64,000 nt of DNA from CAVTQY01 sp963736975 (GTDB lineage Bacteria; Pseudomonadota; Alphaproteobacteria; Acetobacterales; Acetobacteraceae), in contig CAVTQY010000001.1 of NCBI GenBank assembly GCA_963736975.1, positions 3,038,001-3,102,000 of the forward strand. Direction: 5' to 3'. Positions 53,059 to 61,697 of the stretch are shown here, piece by piece. The number at the start of each line of letters is the position of its first letter. Position 1 is the stretch's first letter. The translations under genes and the position numbers were made by a program. The notes beneath the pieces are model-generated. The model ran no database searches. It worked only from the letters and a program-made list of their open reading frames with translations, and was not told where the DNA came from.

Positions 53059-54122
53059 TCAAGGTGGGCATCGCGGGTCTGGGGCGGATCGCCGACCTGC
53101 ATTTCCGGGGTTATCGCAACAATCCGGACGCAAGCGTGGTGGCGATCTGCGACAGCAATCCGGCGCGGCTGGCACGCCGCCGATTGGCTTTCCCGGACGC
53201 GGCCGCGTACAGCGACTATAGGGCGTTCCTGCGCCATGAGATGGACATGGTGGAGATCCTTTCGCCGCATCCGGTGCACGCCGAGATGGCAGAGGGGGCC
53301 TTTGCGCACGGGCTGCATGTCAGCGTGCAGAAACCGATGGCGATGAGCATCGCCGAGTGCGACCGGATGCTCGAGGCCGCGAAAGCCGCCGGCCGGCATT
53401 TGAAGCTGTTCGAAAATTACCTGTTCTATCCGCCACTGGAGAAACTGAAGGCGCTGATCGCAGATGGCGCGATCGGCCGCCCGCTGCACATGCGCATGCG
53501 CAGCCTGCATGGCGACCCTGTGACCGCCTGGCCCACCGAACCGGAAACCCAGCAATGGCGCCATGCACTGACCCAGGAGCGGCGGCACGGCCGGATTACG
53601 TTCGACGACGGTCATCACAAACTGGCGACGGCGGCGTGGCTGTTTGGTCCGGTCGAGGAGGTGTTCGCGCGCATCGAATGGCGGGAAGCACCAAACGGGC
53701 TCGTGGACTCGCCCGCCAGCATCATGTGGCGGCATGCCGACCCGCAGGTGCATGTCATCTGGGACTGCGTGCACGTCCCCGGGCTGCGCATCCGCACGGA
53801 TTACTACGCTGTCGATGACAAGTTCGAGGTGATCGGCGAGCGCGGCATCCTGACCGTCAACCGCTGCACCGGGCGGATGATGGACGAGCCCGTGCTTACG
53901 CTGTACCGCGATGGTGACCTGCAGGCCTTCCACGGCATCGAAGACGATTGGGGCGAGAGCTTCCGCCGCTCCACGCTGGCGTTTATCGCATTGTTGAAGC
54001 ACGGCGAAGGCCGGCCGGTCTTGACCGGCGAGGACGGACGCGACCTTTTGCGCCTCGCTGATGCCATCGACCAGTCGGCAGCCGGGAACCGTCCCGTAAG
54101 GCTGAAGGAGGCGAAGCCATGA
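53055..54122 (+). CDS. Gfo/Idh/MocA family oxidoreductase
   Basis: A 355-residue NAD(P)-dependent dehydrogenase. Rossmann motif VGIAGLGRIADLHFRGY, ICDSNPARL, SPHPVHAEMAEGAFAHGLHVSVQKPMAMSIAE (the EKP motif reads QKP, with the catalytic Lys kept), FENYLFYPPLEKLK and the HH of FDDGHHKLATAAWLF. Substrates of the family are sugars, inositols or related polyols; this one is unknown. It overlaps both the upstream gene and the copper chaperone gene by four bases. Confidence 0.88.
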   Translation: MIKVGIAGLGRIADLHFRGYRNNPDASVVAICDSNPARLARRRLAFPDAAAYSDYRAFLRHEMDMVEILSPHPVHAEMAEGAFAHGLHVSVQKPMAMSIAECDRMLEAAKAAGRHLKLFENYLFYPPLEKLKALIADGAIGRPLHMRMRSLHGDPVTAWPTEPETQQWRHALTQERRHGRITFDDGHHKLATAAWLFGPVEEVFARIEWREAPNGLVDSPASIMWRHADPQVHVIWDCVHVPGLRIRTDYYAVDDKFEVIGERGILTVNRCTGRMMDEPVLTLYRDGDLQAFHGIEDDWGESFRRSTLAFIALLKHGEGRPVLTGEDGRDLLRLADAIDQSAAGNRPVRLKEAKP

Positions 54123-54553
54123 TCCGTCCCGCCCTGGCCGCGCTTGCCGCTATGTTGGTCGCTGCCACGCCGGCGGGGGCGCAGATACAAGTGGTCAGCA
54201 TCTCCAATCCCTGGATACGCTTCATTACGCCACAGACGCCGGCGGCGGGGTATTTCACCATCACCAATGCCGGCGCCCATCCAGTGGTGATCACCGGCGC
54301 GTCCTCGCCCAATTGCGGCATGGTCATGCTGCATCGCAGTCAATCGGTGGGCGGTACCGAGCGGATGGCAATGGTTTCCAGCGTGACCGTCCCGGCGCAT
54401 GGCAGCGTGAGTTTCCAGCCGGGCGGCTATCACCTGATGTGCATGTCGCCGAGCGGCATGACGGCTGGGGGGCATGTCCCGATGACTCTGCGGTTTCAGG
54501 ACAATCATGAGATGACCAAGGACTTCATGGTGCGAGACGTGAAGGCCGGTTAG
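54119..54553 (+). CDS. PCu(A)C-type periplasmic copper chaperone
   Basis: A 144-residue protein with a signal peptide (ALAALAAMLVAATPAGA). Mature domain: ISNPWIRFITPQTPAAGYFTI, then NCGMVMLHRSQ and PGGYHLMCM, giving the H-Met-x-Met copper-binding pattern of the DUF461 family. It delivers Cu(I) to the Cu(A) centre of cytochrome c oxidase. The adjacent CtaG-like gene fits the same role. Confidence 0.9.
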   Translation: MIRPALAALAAMLVAATPAGAQIQVVSISNPWIRFITPQTPAAGYFTITNAGAHPVVITGASSPNCGMVMLHRSQSVGGTERMAMVSSVTVPAHGSVSFQPGGYHLMCMSPSGMTAGGHVPMTLRFQDNHEMTKDFMVRDVKAG

Positions 54554-54561
54554 GCCATCGG

Positions 54562-55509
54562 ATGCGGTCCGTGCTGCGCGAAGCCGCAAAAGCTCGTGTA
54601 TCGGCCATGGGTTTGTGGGCGCTGCCTGTCCTCGGCTGTGTGCTCGCTTGGTTCTGCCATGCTCGTCCCGGGGCACTGCCGGTCTGGGCGCCTTGGGAGT
54701 TTTCCTGGACGGCCTTCCTCGGCACCGGCCTTGCCCTCTATTGCTACGCGCTCGGCCTTGCGCGCAGTCGGCCGAGCGAGCGGCCCGGCGCTTGGCGCCA
54801 AGCGGCCTTCGGCTGCGGCGTGCTGCTGATCTATGCGGTGTGGCAGACCCGCTTTCAGTACATGGCCGAGCACATGTTCTTTCTGAACCGGGTGCAACAC
54901 ATGGTGTTGCATCATCTCGGCCCGTTCCTGATCGCGCTGGCCTGGCCGGGGGAGACGCTGCGGCGCGGCATGCCGGCGCCCTTCCAACGGCTGACTGATG
55001 CGCGGCCCGTCCGGCGCATGGTCGCGGTGCTGCAACAGCCGGTGATTGCTGCCCTGCTGTTCGACGGCCTGCTGTTTCTCTGGCTGTACCCGCCGGTTCA
55101 CATTCGAGCGATGCTCGACGTCCGCCTTTATCGGTTGATGAATGTCAGCATGGTCGGCGACGGGCTGTTGTTCTGGCTGTTGATCCTCGATCCGCGCCCG
55201 GCGCCGCCGGCGCGGTTGTCTTACGCGGTGCGCTTGGTTCTGGTGATGGCGGTGCAGCTCCCCCAGATTATGTTGGGCGCACTGATCGCTTTGGTCTCGC
55301 GCGACCTTTACCCGGTCTATGAGCTATGCGGCCGGCTCTATCCGGCAATAGACGCACATCTCGACCAGCAGCTCGGCGGTTTCGTGGTGTATTATCCGGG
55401 CGCGATGATGAGCGCCGCGGCGGGTCTGATCCTGTTCCGCTGGCTCTGGACGGCCGACGCCGCTCAAAATTATGGCGACGGTGCCACCATCGGCCTTCAT
55501 CCAGGTTAA
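54562..55509 (+). CDS. Cytochrome c oxidase assembly protein, CtaG/caa3 type
   Basis: A 315-residue integral membrane protein with about seven TM segments. Family signatures: WEFSWTAFLGTGLALYCYALG, FQYMAEHMFFLNRVQHMVLHHLGPFLIALA (conserved His residues that may bind copper), and PQIMLGALIALVSRDLYPVYELCGR. It is required for assembly of heme-copper oxidases. Probably cotranscribed with the copper chaperone 9 bases upstream. Confidence 0.85.
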   Translation: MRSVLREAAKARVSAMGLWALPVLGCVLAWFCHARPGALPVWAPWEFSWTAFLGTGLALYCYALGLARSRPSERPGAWRQAAFGCGVLLIYAVWQTRFQYMAEHMFFLNRVQHMVLHHLGPFLIALAWPGETLRRGMPAPFQRLTDARPVRRMVAVLQQPVIAALLFDGLLFLWLYPPVHIRAMLDVRLYRLMNVSMVGDGLLFWLLILDPRPAPPARLSYAVRLVLVMAVQLPQIMLGALIALVSRDLYPVYELCGRLYPAIDAHLDQQLGGFVVYYPGAMMSAAAGLILFRWLWTADAAQNYGDGATIGLHPG

Positions 55510-55536
55510 GGCGCACGCAACTCACGGGAGCGTGCC

Positions 55537-55746
55537 ATGGCAGATCCGGTCTATAAAGTCCTCGAACTGGTCGGAACGTCGCCGAACAGCCTTTCGGAGG
55601 CGATCGAAACCGCCGTCTCACGCGCCGCCTCTACCATCCGCGGCCTGGGATGGTTCGAAGTGACGCAGATCCGGGGTTCATTGGAAAACGGCGGCGTGCA
55701 GGATTATCAGGTTACGTTGAAAGCGGGGTTCAGGCTCGACGACTGA
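55537..55746 (+). CDS. Dodecin family flavin-binding protein
   Basis: A 69-residue dodecin: VYKVLELVGTSPNSLSEAIETAV, SRAASTIRGLGWFEV and GVQDYQVTLKAGFRLDD. Dodecins form dodecamers that store and shield flavins; the Trp in GLGWFEV stacks with them. The start has GGGAG upstream. Confidence 0.93.
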   Translation: MADPVYKVLELVGTSPNSLSEAIETAVSRAASTIRGLGWFEVTQIRGSLENGGVQDYQVTLKAGFRLDD

Positions 55747-55750
55747 GCCG

Positions 55751-56692
55751 GTGGACGATCCTCGCCGGGCGTGGATGACTGCTGTCCGTCGGGGAGACTA
55801 CGGCACCGCCTGGGAGATCAACGACGCGGTTCTGGGCGCCGGCGGTTTCGTGCCTGATGACCCGCGATTGCCGTATCATATGCGCGCGGTATGGGACGGG
55901 CGGGACTTCGCCGGACGGGACGTGCTGGTGCGCTGCTATCACGGCCTGGGCGATACGCTGCAATTTGCCCGGTATCTGCCGATTCTGGCGCGGCGGGTCG
56001 CATCCCTGGCGTTGGAGGCGCCGCCCGCTCTGGTGCCATTGTTGCGGGGCGTTGCCGGTGTGGACCGGCTGATCGCGTTCGATGTGACGGCGCCGGCGCC
56101 GCCCAGCGCCTGTGATTTCGAGATCATGGAAGTATGGCAGGCGCTGCGCCGGCCGCCGGAGGAGGTGCCGCCGCTTGCCTTGCCTGTGCAGCCTGAGCAT
56201 CCGCCAGGAGACGGGCTGCTGATCGGCGTTTGCTGCGAGACGGGGGGATGGGGTGCGGATCGCACTGTTCCCCTCGCCGATCTCGCCCGTGCGATCAGTC
56301 TGCCTTCTGTGCGGCTGCTTCGCCTGCAACGCGGCCGCGGGGAGGCCGTGCGCTGGATCAATCGGGATGATCCGCTGGACGATATGCGCGCTACCGCCGC
56401 CCGCGTCGCCGCGTGCGACCTTGTCGTTACCGTCGATACGATGATCGCCCACCTTGCCGGCGCGCTGGGAAGGCCCGTCTGGCTGCTGCTGCATCACGTC
56501 GCCGACTGGCGCTGGATGGACGCGCGGCACGATTCGCCCTGGTATCCGACGATGCGGCTCTATCGGCAGGCGCAGCCCGGCGGTTGGCACGAGCCGCTCG
56601 CGATGGTTGGGCGCGATCTTGCCGCCCTGGTCGCGATCGGGCATCCCGAGCCGTTCACCGGGCAGGAGCTGTCGCAATTCACAGTGCGCTAG
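55751..56692 (+). CDS. Glycosyltransferase family 9-like (heptosyltransferase-like) protein
   Basis: A 313-residue protein. GT9-like elements are RCYHGLGDTLQFARYLPIL, LALEAPPALVPLLRG, LIGVCCETGGWGADRTVPL and CDLVVTVDTMIAHLAGALGRPVWLLLH, the last being the typical donor-binding segment. Instead of a full heptosyltransferase length it resembles the C-terminal halves of TPR-GT9 proteins. Start GTG at 55751, 4 bases after the dodecin stop. Function in sugar transfer is likely; acceptor unknown. Confidence 0.7.
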   Translation: MDDPRRAWMTAVRRGDYGTAWEINDAVLGAGGFVPDDPRLPYHMRAVWDGRDFAGRDVLVRCYHGLGDTLQFARYLPILARRVASLALEAPPALVPLLRGVAGVDRLIAFDVTAPAPPSACDFEIMEVWQALRRPPEEVPPLALPVQPEHPPGDGLLIGVCCETGGWGADRTVPLADLARAISLPSVRLLRLQRGRGEAVRWINRDDPLDDMRATAARVAACDLVVTVDTMIAHLAGALGRPVWLLLHHVADWRWMDARHDSPWYPTMRLYRQAQPGGWHEPLAMVGRDLAALVAIGHPEPFTGQELSQFTVR

Positions 56693-56694
56693 GG

Positions 56695-57300
56695 GCGGTC
56701 GGCGGCTTCATCGTCGGGACGATCTCGACGCTCGGTTATGGCGGGGTGTTGGCGATGATGGCGATCGAGTCCGCCTGCATTCCGCTGCCTTCGGAGATCA
56801 TCCTCCCTTTCGCCGGGTTCCTGGTCTCCACCGGCCGGTTCAACCTGTTTCTGGTGGCGACCGCGGGGGCGCTCGGCTGCAATCTCGGCTCGGCGGTGGC
56901 TTACGCGGTCGGCGCCTGGGGTGGGCAGCCGTTCGTCGAGCGCTGGGGCCGTTATGTGCTGATTGGCCGACACGAACTGACGCTCGTGCAATGGTTCTTC
57001 AAGCGATGGGGCGGCATCACCGTGCTGATTTGCCGCATGCTTCCGGTGGTGCGCACGTTCATCGCGCTGCCCGCCGGCATCGGCCGGATGCCGCCGTTGC
57101 GGTTTCATCTGTACACTTTCGCGGGGTCCTGGCCCTGGTGCCTGCTGCTGGCCTATGTCGGTATGAAGCTCGGGCAAGCCTGGGCCACTGATCCGCGGCT
57201 GCATGCGGTCATGCGGAGGTTAGACATCGCCGTTTTGGCGGTGGTGCTGCTTGGTGTGGCCTGGGTTGGAATCCGGCTGTCGCGTGCATGGCGGCGATAG
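56695..57300 (+). CDS. DedA family inner-membrane protein
   Basis: About 200 residues with 4-5 hydrophobic segments. DedA/VTT signature: GYGGVLAMMAIESACIPLPSEIILPFAGFLVSTG (given in parts here as AMMAIESACIPLPSEI and ILPFAGFLVS), then ICRMLPVVRTFIALPAGIGRM. These proteins are lipid scramblases or transporters of undecaprenyl phosphate or other lipids. No ATG, GTG or TTG precedes the homology closely in frame: the first in-frame ATG is at 56755, inside the family domain. Start could be a rare ATT near 56677, or a base could be missing near 56690. Confidence 0.8.
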   Translation, partial: AVGGFIVGTISTLGYGGVLAMMAIESACIPLPSEIILPFAGFLVSTGRFNLFLVATAGALGCNLGSAVAYAVGAWGGQPFVERWGRYVLIGRHELTLVQWFFKRWGGITVLICRMLPVVRTFIALPAGIGRMPPLRFHLYTFAGSWPWCLLLAYVGMKLGQAWATDPRLHAVMRRLDIAVLAVVLLGVAWVGIRLSRAWRR

Positions 57301-57353
57301 TCCGGTGAAGTGTTGCATGGTGCCCGGCTGGGGTTGCTGCTATCACGCCCCGC

Positions 57354-58127
57354 ATGCGTGTCGGGAAGCCGCGTGTCGCCCTGTTCGTGACCTGCCTGGT
57401 GGATCTTTATCGCCCGACGGTGGGCTTCGCGGCGATCAGGTTGCTTGAGCAGGCTGGCTGCCAGGTGGAAGTTCCGCGCGCGCAGACCTGCTGCGGACAA
57501 CCGGCGTACAACTCGGGCGATCGTGCCACCGCGCGCGAGCTGGCGCGCGGCATTCTGGATGCTTTCAGCGGGTACGATTATGTCGTGGTGCCGTCCGGTT
57601 CCTGCGGCGGCATGCTGCGCTGCCACTTGCCGCATCTGTTCGACGACGATCCCAACCTGCGTGGCCGCGCCGATGCCTTAGCGGCGAAGACATACGAGCT
57701 GGTGAGTTTTCTTGCCGATGTGTTGAAAGTGGAGGCGCTGGCGGAGGCGGGCGTGGATGGGCCGGTTACGTATCATGACAGTTGCTCGGGGCTGCGCGAG
57801 CTTGGGATAAAGGCGCAACCACGACGCTTTCTGCGCGCCGCCGGTATCGACGTGAAGGAAATGGCGGACCCGGAGATCTGCTGCGGTTTCGGCGGGACGT
57901 TCTGCGTGAAGTATCCGGAGATCTCGGTGCGCATGGTCTCCGACAAGGTGCGGGACATCGCCGCAACCGGTGCAAGCACCGTGCTCGCCGGCGATTTGGG
58001 ATGCCTGCTGAATATTGCCGGGCGGCTCACGCGCGAGGGCAAAGCGGTGGCGGCGCGGCATGTGGCGGAGGTGCTGGCGGGGATGACCGGAGAGGTGCCG
58101 CCGATCGGCGAACCGCGCCGGCGGTAG
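57354..58127 (+). CDS. lldE: LldE/LutA-type (Fe-S)-binding oxidoreductase subunit
   Basis: A 257-residue protein with two cysteine-rich CCG domains: VTCLVDLYRP with AQTCCGQPAYNSG, PSGSCGGMLR, and HDSCSGLRELGI with EICCGFGGTFCVK and LAGDLGCLLN. This is the LldE/LutA subunit of L-lactate dehydrogenase complexes. The usual partners lldF/lutB and lldG/lutC are absent; an IS remnant follows 136 bases later and may have replaced the rest of the operon. Confidence 0.88.
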   Translation: MRVGKPRVALFVTCLVDLYRPTVGFAAIRLLEQAGCQVEVPRAQTCCGQPAYNSGDRATARELARGILDAFSGYDYVVVPSGSCGGMLRCHLPHLFDDDPNLRGRADALAAKTYELVSFLADVLKVEALAEAGVDGPVTYHDSCSGLRELGIKAQPRRFLRAAGIDVKEMADPEICCGFGGTFCVKYPEISVRMVSDKVRDIAATGASTVLAGDLGCLLNIAGRLTREGKAVAARHVAEVLAGMTGEVPPIGEPRRR

Positions 58128-58263
58128 TGCCGGCCGGGCGTTCGGCTGTGCGACGGCGCTGGCCAAATCGCGATGGCGGAACTGCCGCCGGGCGGCCCCG
58201 TGATGCTCTGCGGATGGTGCCTCGCTGGCACCGTCCCCTCCCCCAACCCCCCTCCCGCGAGGG

Positions 58264-58786
58264 TGTCCAATCGGCGACATGGGTAACAGAATAGACCGGC
58301 GACATGGGTAACACTTTTCATCCGTCATCGAACCAGATCGGCTTGCGGTTGTTGTTGGCCCTGTGGGGTTGGGGGCAACGCGCGTGCGTTGTCCACAAAT
58401 CCACAGGCTACCCGACGGCGGCGGCGCCGCGGCTGGCGCAAGCGGCCCTTCGCGTCCAGCAAACCGAGCTCGATCGGGCCATACATCACCCGCCATTCGC
58501 CGTCGGCGATCGGGTGCAGCCCGACCGGTTCGCCGATCAACGGCTCGCCCAGGAACACCCGCCGCCACGCCACTTGATCTCGCCGTTCGAGCGCACCTGG
58601 CGCACCAGCTCAACGCCAGGATACTCCGGCGAACACAGCTTGCCGGTGTAGGCGCGCGGGCTCGGCTGATAATGCCGCGCCGGCACTTGCTGGCCCAGCG
58701 CCTCATGCGGCCGCTCCGCATTGTAACAGCGGCGGAACACCGCGAAGCTGCGGGCCTGCGCCCGCAAGCTCGCCGCCGGCGGGCTG
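58264..58786 (-). mobile_element. IS481 element, truncated copy
   Basis: Nearly identical to the first part (left end, TGTCC onward) of the element at 32099, including both copies of the CGACATGGGTAACA motif. It matches to about 58786, where sequence switches to an unrelated transposase. A two-base deletion near 58560 (CCCGCTCGCC in the intact copy, CCCGCCGCC here) shifts the transposase frame, so it cannot make protein. It carries only the C-terminal part of the gene. Confidence 0.85.
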
Positions 58787-59463
58787 CACTGAAAGGTAAA
58801 CGCCGGCCCAAACTCAATGCCGTGCTCACCGATCCGAAAACTGCAGGGACATCCGTCATGCTGACGGACTGGTACGGTGGTCAGACCCGCGAGCTGGAGT
58901 ATGTCTCCGGAACCGCCGTCTGGTATCACAACGGCATGCCCCCGGCTGCGATCCGCTGGATTCTGGTGCGTGATCCGTCCGGCCAGCGCGACCCACAGGG
59001 GTTTCTTTGCACCGACCTTGACCTCGAACCCACCGCAATCCTCAAGCGCTTCGTGTCCCGTTGGCGGATCGAGACAACCTTCCAAGAGGCACGTGAACAT
59101 CTGGGCGTCGAGACCCAGCGGCAATGGTCGGATCTGGCCATCCTGCGCACCACACCGGCGCTCCTTGGACTCTACTCTCTGGTGACCGTCTGGGCGCATG
59201 GATTGACGCAGCATCCCAGCACTGCCGTCCGCCCCAGCCATGCCGCCTGGTACAACAAACGCCAACCGACCTTCAGCGACGCGATCGCCACCGTTCGTCG
59301 CGTCTTGTGGTCACCGCCGCATTTTTCCATGTCCCGGTCCAGCTCCGAAAGCACAGAAATTCCGGTCACCTTGTTAAATCAATTCGTCGAGACTTCTATG
59401 TCTCGCCGCCTGAAATGCGGAACTCCCGTTGATGCCGCGCGGCGGCACGCCTCTTTTCAGTAG
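58787..59463 (+). pseudogene. DDE transposase C-terminal fragment (IS701-like)
   Basis: About 220 residues: VLTDPKTAGTSVMLTDWYGG, VSGTAVWYHNGMPPAAIRWI, VSRWRIETTFQEAREHLGVE, SDLAILRTTPALLGLYSLVT. This is the end of a DDE transposase of the DDE_5/IS701-like type, with the E-motif region (WRIETTFQEA). The N-terminal half and initiating methionine are missing, and it begins at the junction with the IS481 remnant. A stop follows at 59461-59463. Confidence 0.75.
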
Positions 59464-59502
59464 CATGCCTCTTCATAGTAGACAGTCCAGTGTGGATTTA
59501 GC

Positions 59503-59721
59503 ATGGAAGACCAAAAACAGATCTTCGTTTATGTGGTTGCCGCGGTAGCGGCATGCGCCGGCCTGCTGTTCGGCTACGACACAGGCGCGATTTTAGGCGC
59601 GATCCTTTTCATCCGGTCGGATTTCGGGCTCACCCCAATCTTCGTCGGCGTGGTGACCAGCGTGGCCCTTGCCGGAGCGACCCTCGAAGCAAGCGCGTCC
59701 TCGGCGCGTGCCACTACGTGA
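59503..59721 (+). pseudogene. Truncated sugar-porter MFS transporter
   Basis: A 72-residue frame with the N-terminal signature of the sugar porter family: VVAAVAACAGLLFGYDTGAILGAILF and IFVGVVTSVALAGAT (given separately). The first TM segment and loop are intact, but homology ends near 59685 and the rest of the 450-residue protein is missing. Its start still has a possible ribosome site. It is next to IS debris. Confidence 0.7.
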
Positions 59722-59838
59722 TTATCTCTCGTTCGTAGGGGCTGACGTTGTAGCCAAAGGCGATCTTTGGTCAAAGATCTAGGGATGGCGTCAGCACCGC
59801 CGCGCGGTCATGTTTCTCGCCAGCGGGAGCGTGCGTCA

Positions 59839-59889
59839 GCCCTCACCGGGTTCGCTTCAAGAACCGACCTCTCCCGTAGCGGGAGAGGT
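59839..59889 (-). repeat. Intergenic inverted-repeat element, copy 2
   Basis: Arms ACCTCTCCCG (59867-59876) and CGGGAGAGGT (59880-59889) with a 3-base loop, followed on the minus strand by GGTTC...AGCG and GGTGAGGGC. The same layout is seen at 8926-8977. It overlaps nothing coding and is 10 bases from the end of the SGNH hydrolase gene. Confidence 0.6.
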
Positions 59890-59898
59890 GGACTGTGC

Positions 59899-60738
59899 TC
59901 AATTCACGTGGCTCCTGTCGCCCATCAGCGCCGACAAGGTCGGCTCCATGGCCGCCGCCATCTTCGCCTGCGCGGCCGCGTCGGGATGCAGTGGCGGCTC
60001 GGGCGGGTGCATTTTCGGATCGAGGAACATCGCCGGATCGAATTGGCCGTTTTTCATGAACACGCCGGTAACGTCGAGATAGGTCACGTCATCCACCTTG
60101 TGTTCGCCATACTCCGCATCGAGCAGTCGATTGATCTCCACCGTAGTGTCGCTGATCCAGACCGAGCGCTCGCTCGGCAGCACGCTCAGAAGTAGAATCT
60201 TGGTCCGCGCCAACCGCTGCCGGAGCTCGCGGATGATCGCGTCGATCCCTTGCACCGTATCGGCGGCGGACCAATGCGGCCGACCCATATTGTTGGCGCC
60301 GATCAATACCACCGCGACCTTCGGCGAGATGCCCGACACCTCGCCATGGTCGATGCGCCATAACAGGCTCGCGGTGGTGTCCCCCTTGAAGCCCAGGTTC
60401 ACGGCATGGCGATCGCCGTAGAAATGCTGCCAGGCCGGCTGGAAATCCCGCCTCTCCCAGTTCTCGGTGATGGAATCGCCGAGAAAGACCAGATCGACCG
60501 GCCCGCGATGCAGTTCGGCAAGCTTCTCTTCGTGGCGCTGCCGCCACCACGGCAGGTCCATGCGGGAGATCGGGGTCGCAGCGAGCACGGTCCGGGCCTG
60601 GCCGGGCGAAGGGAAGGCAAGCAGCAGGGCGGCGAGAACCAGCAGCAAGCGCGAGAGAAACACGGGCAATTCCGGCAGCGATGACGTGCGCTGCCTAGCA
60701 GCCGCGGCCGCGGCGGTCGATACTGCCGGTTGACGCAT
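59899..60738 (-). CDS. SGNH/GDSL-family hydrolase
   Basis: A 279-residue exported esterase-like protein. Signal-like hydrophobic region (RLLLVLAALLLAFPSPGQA), then block I VFLGDSITENW with the catalytic Ser, block II and III in FKGDTTASLLW and VVLIGANNMG, and a C-terminal DPKMHPPEPPLHPDA with likely Asp/His. Similar to PAF-acetylhydrolase-like lipases that deacetylate glycans or lipids. The long basic N-region makes the true start uncertain. Confidence 0.85.
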   Translation of the reverse strand: MRQPAVSTAAAAAARQRTSSLPELPVFLSRLLLVLAALLLAFPSPGQARTVLAATPISRMDLPWWRQRHEEKLAELHRGPVDLVFLGDSITENWERRDFQPAWQHFYGDRHAVNLGFKGDTTASLLWRIDHGEVSGISPKVAVVLIGANNMGRPHWSAADTVQGIDAIIRELRQRLARTKILLLSVLPSERSVWISDTTVEINRLLDAEYGEHKVDDVTYLDVTGVFMKNGQFDPAMFLDPKMHPPEPPLHPDAAAQAKMAAAMEPTLSALMGDRSHVN

Positions 60739-60764
60739 CCGGCACCTTCCGGCAACGAAGCCGC

Positions 60765-61697
60765 GTGTCCTACCGGCAGAAACACCTTCTCGCCATCGAA
60801 GGGCTGCATCCGCAGGCGATCGGGCACTTGCTCGACCTTGCCGAGAGCTACGTGTTGCTGAACCGCTCCGGCAAGACGCAGCGTGACCTGTTGCGCGGGC
60901 GCACCCTGATAAATTTGTTCTTCGAAGACTCGACGCGCACGCGCACCAGCTTCGAACTTGCCGGCAAACGTCTCGGCGCCGATGTCATCAACATGTCGGT
61001 CTCCACGTCATCGGTGAACAAGGGCGAGACACTGCTCGACACCGCCGCGACACTGAACGCCATGCGCTGCGACCTGCTGGTCGTGCGCCACGACCAGTCG
61101 GGCGCACCGAACCTGTTGGCGCAGAAAGTCGATGCCGCGGTGATCAATGCCGGTGACGGCACGCATGAGCATCCAACGCAGGCGCTGCTGGACGCACTGA
61201 CGATCAGGCGCCGCAAGGGGCGGCTCGAAAACCTGGTCGTCGCCATCTGTGGCGATATCGCCCACTCGCGCGTCGCGCGGTCGAACATCCATCTGTTGAC
61301 GACAATGGGCAGCCGGGTGCGGGTGATCGGCCCACCGACACTGATTCCCGCCGAGGTCGAACGCCTGGGCGTCGAGGTTTTCCACGACATGATGCGCGGT
61401 TTGGCAGACGCCGATATCGTCATGACGCTGCGCCTCCAGCGTGAGCGTATGCAGCGCGGACTGGTGCCGAGCGCGCGCGAGTTCTTCCGCTTCTATGGCC
61501 TGGACGCCGACAAGCTGGCCTGTGCCAAGCCCGACGCGCTGGTGATGCATCCCGGGCCGATGAATCGCGGCGTGGAGATCGACAGCGCCGTGGCCGACGA
61601 TCCCCAGCGCAGCGTCATCAAGGAGCAGGTGGAGATGGGCGTGGCGGTCCGCATGGCTGTGCTGGACACGCTCTCCCGCGGACCCGGGAACGAATGA
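60765..61697 (+). CDS. pyrB: Aspartate carbamoyltransferase catalytic subunit
   Basis: A 310-residue ATCase that makes carbamoyl aspartate in pyrimidine synthesis. Carbamoyl phosphate site FFEDSTRTRTSFE, SVNKGETLLDTA, INAGDGTHEHPTQALLD, aspartate site LRLQRERM and MHPGPMNRGVEI. Start GTG at 60765. It overlaps the dihydroorotase-like gene by four bases (ATGA). In many bacteria with this arrangement the partner is a non-catalytic subunit. Confidence 0.95.
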   Translation: MSYRQKHLLAIEGLHPQAIGHLLDLAESYVLLNRSGKTQRDLLRGRTLINLFFEDSTRTRTSFELAGKRLGADVINMSVSTSSVNKGETLLDTAATLNAMRCDLLVVRHDQSGAPNLLAQKVDAAVINAGDGTHEHPTQALLDALTIRRRKGRLENLVVAICGDIAHSRVARSNIHLLTTMGSRVRVIGPPTLIPAEVERLGVEVFHDMMRGLADADIVMTLRLQRERMQRGLVPSAREFFRFYGLDADKLACAKPDALVMHPGPMNRGVEIDSAVADDPQRSVIKEQVEMGVAVRMAVLDTLSRGPGNE

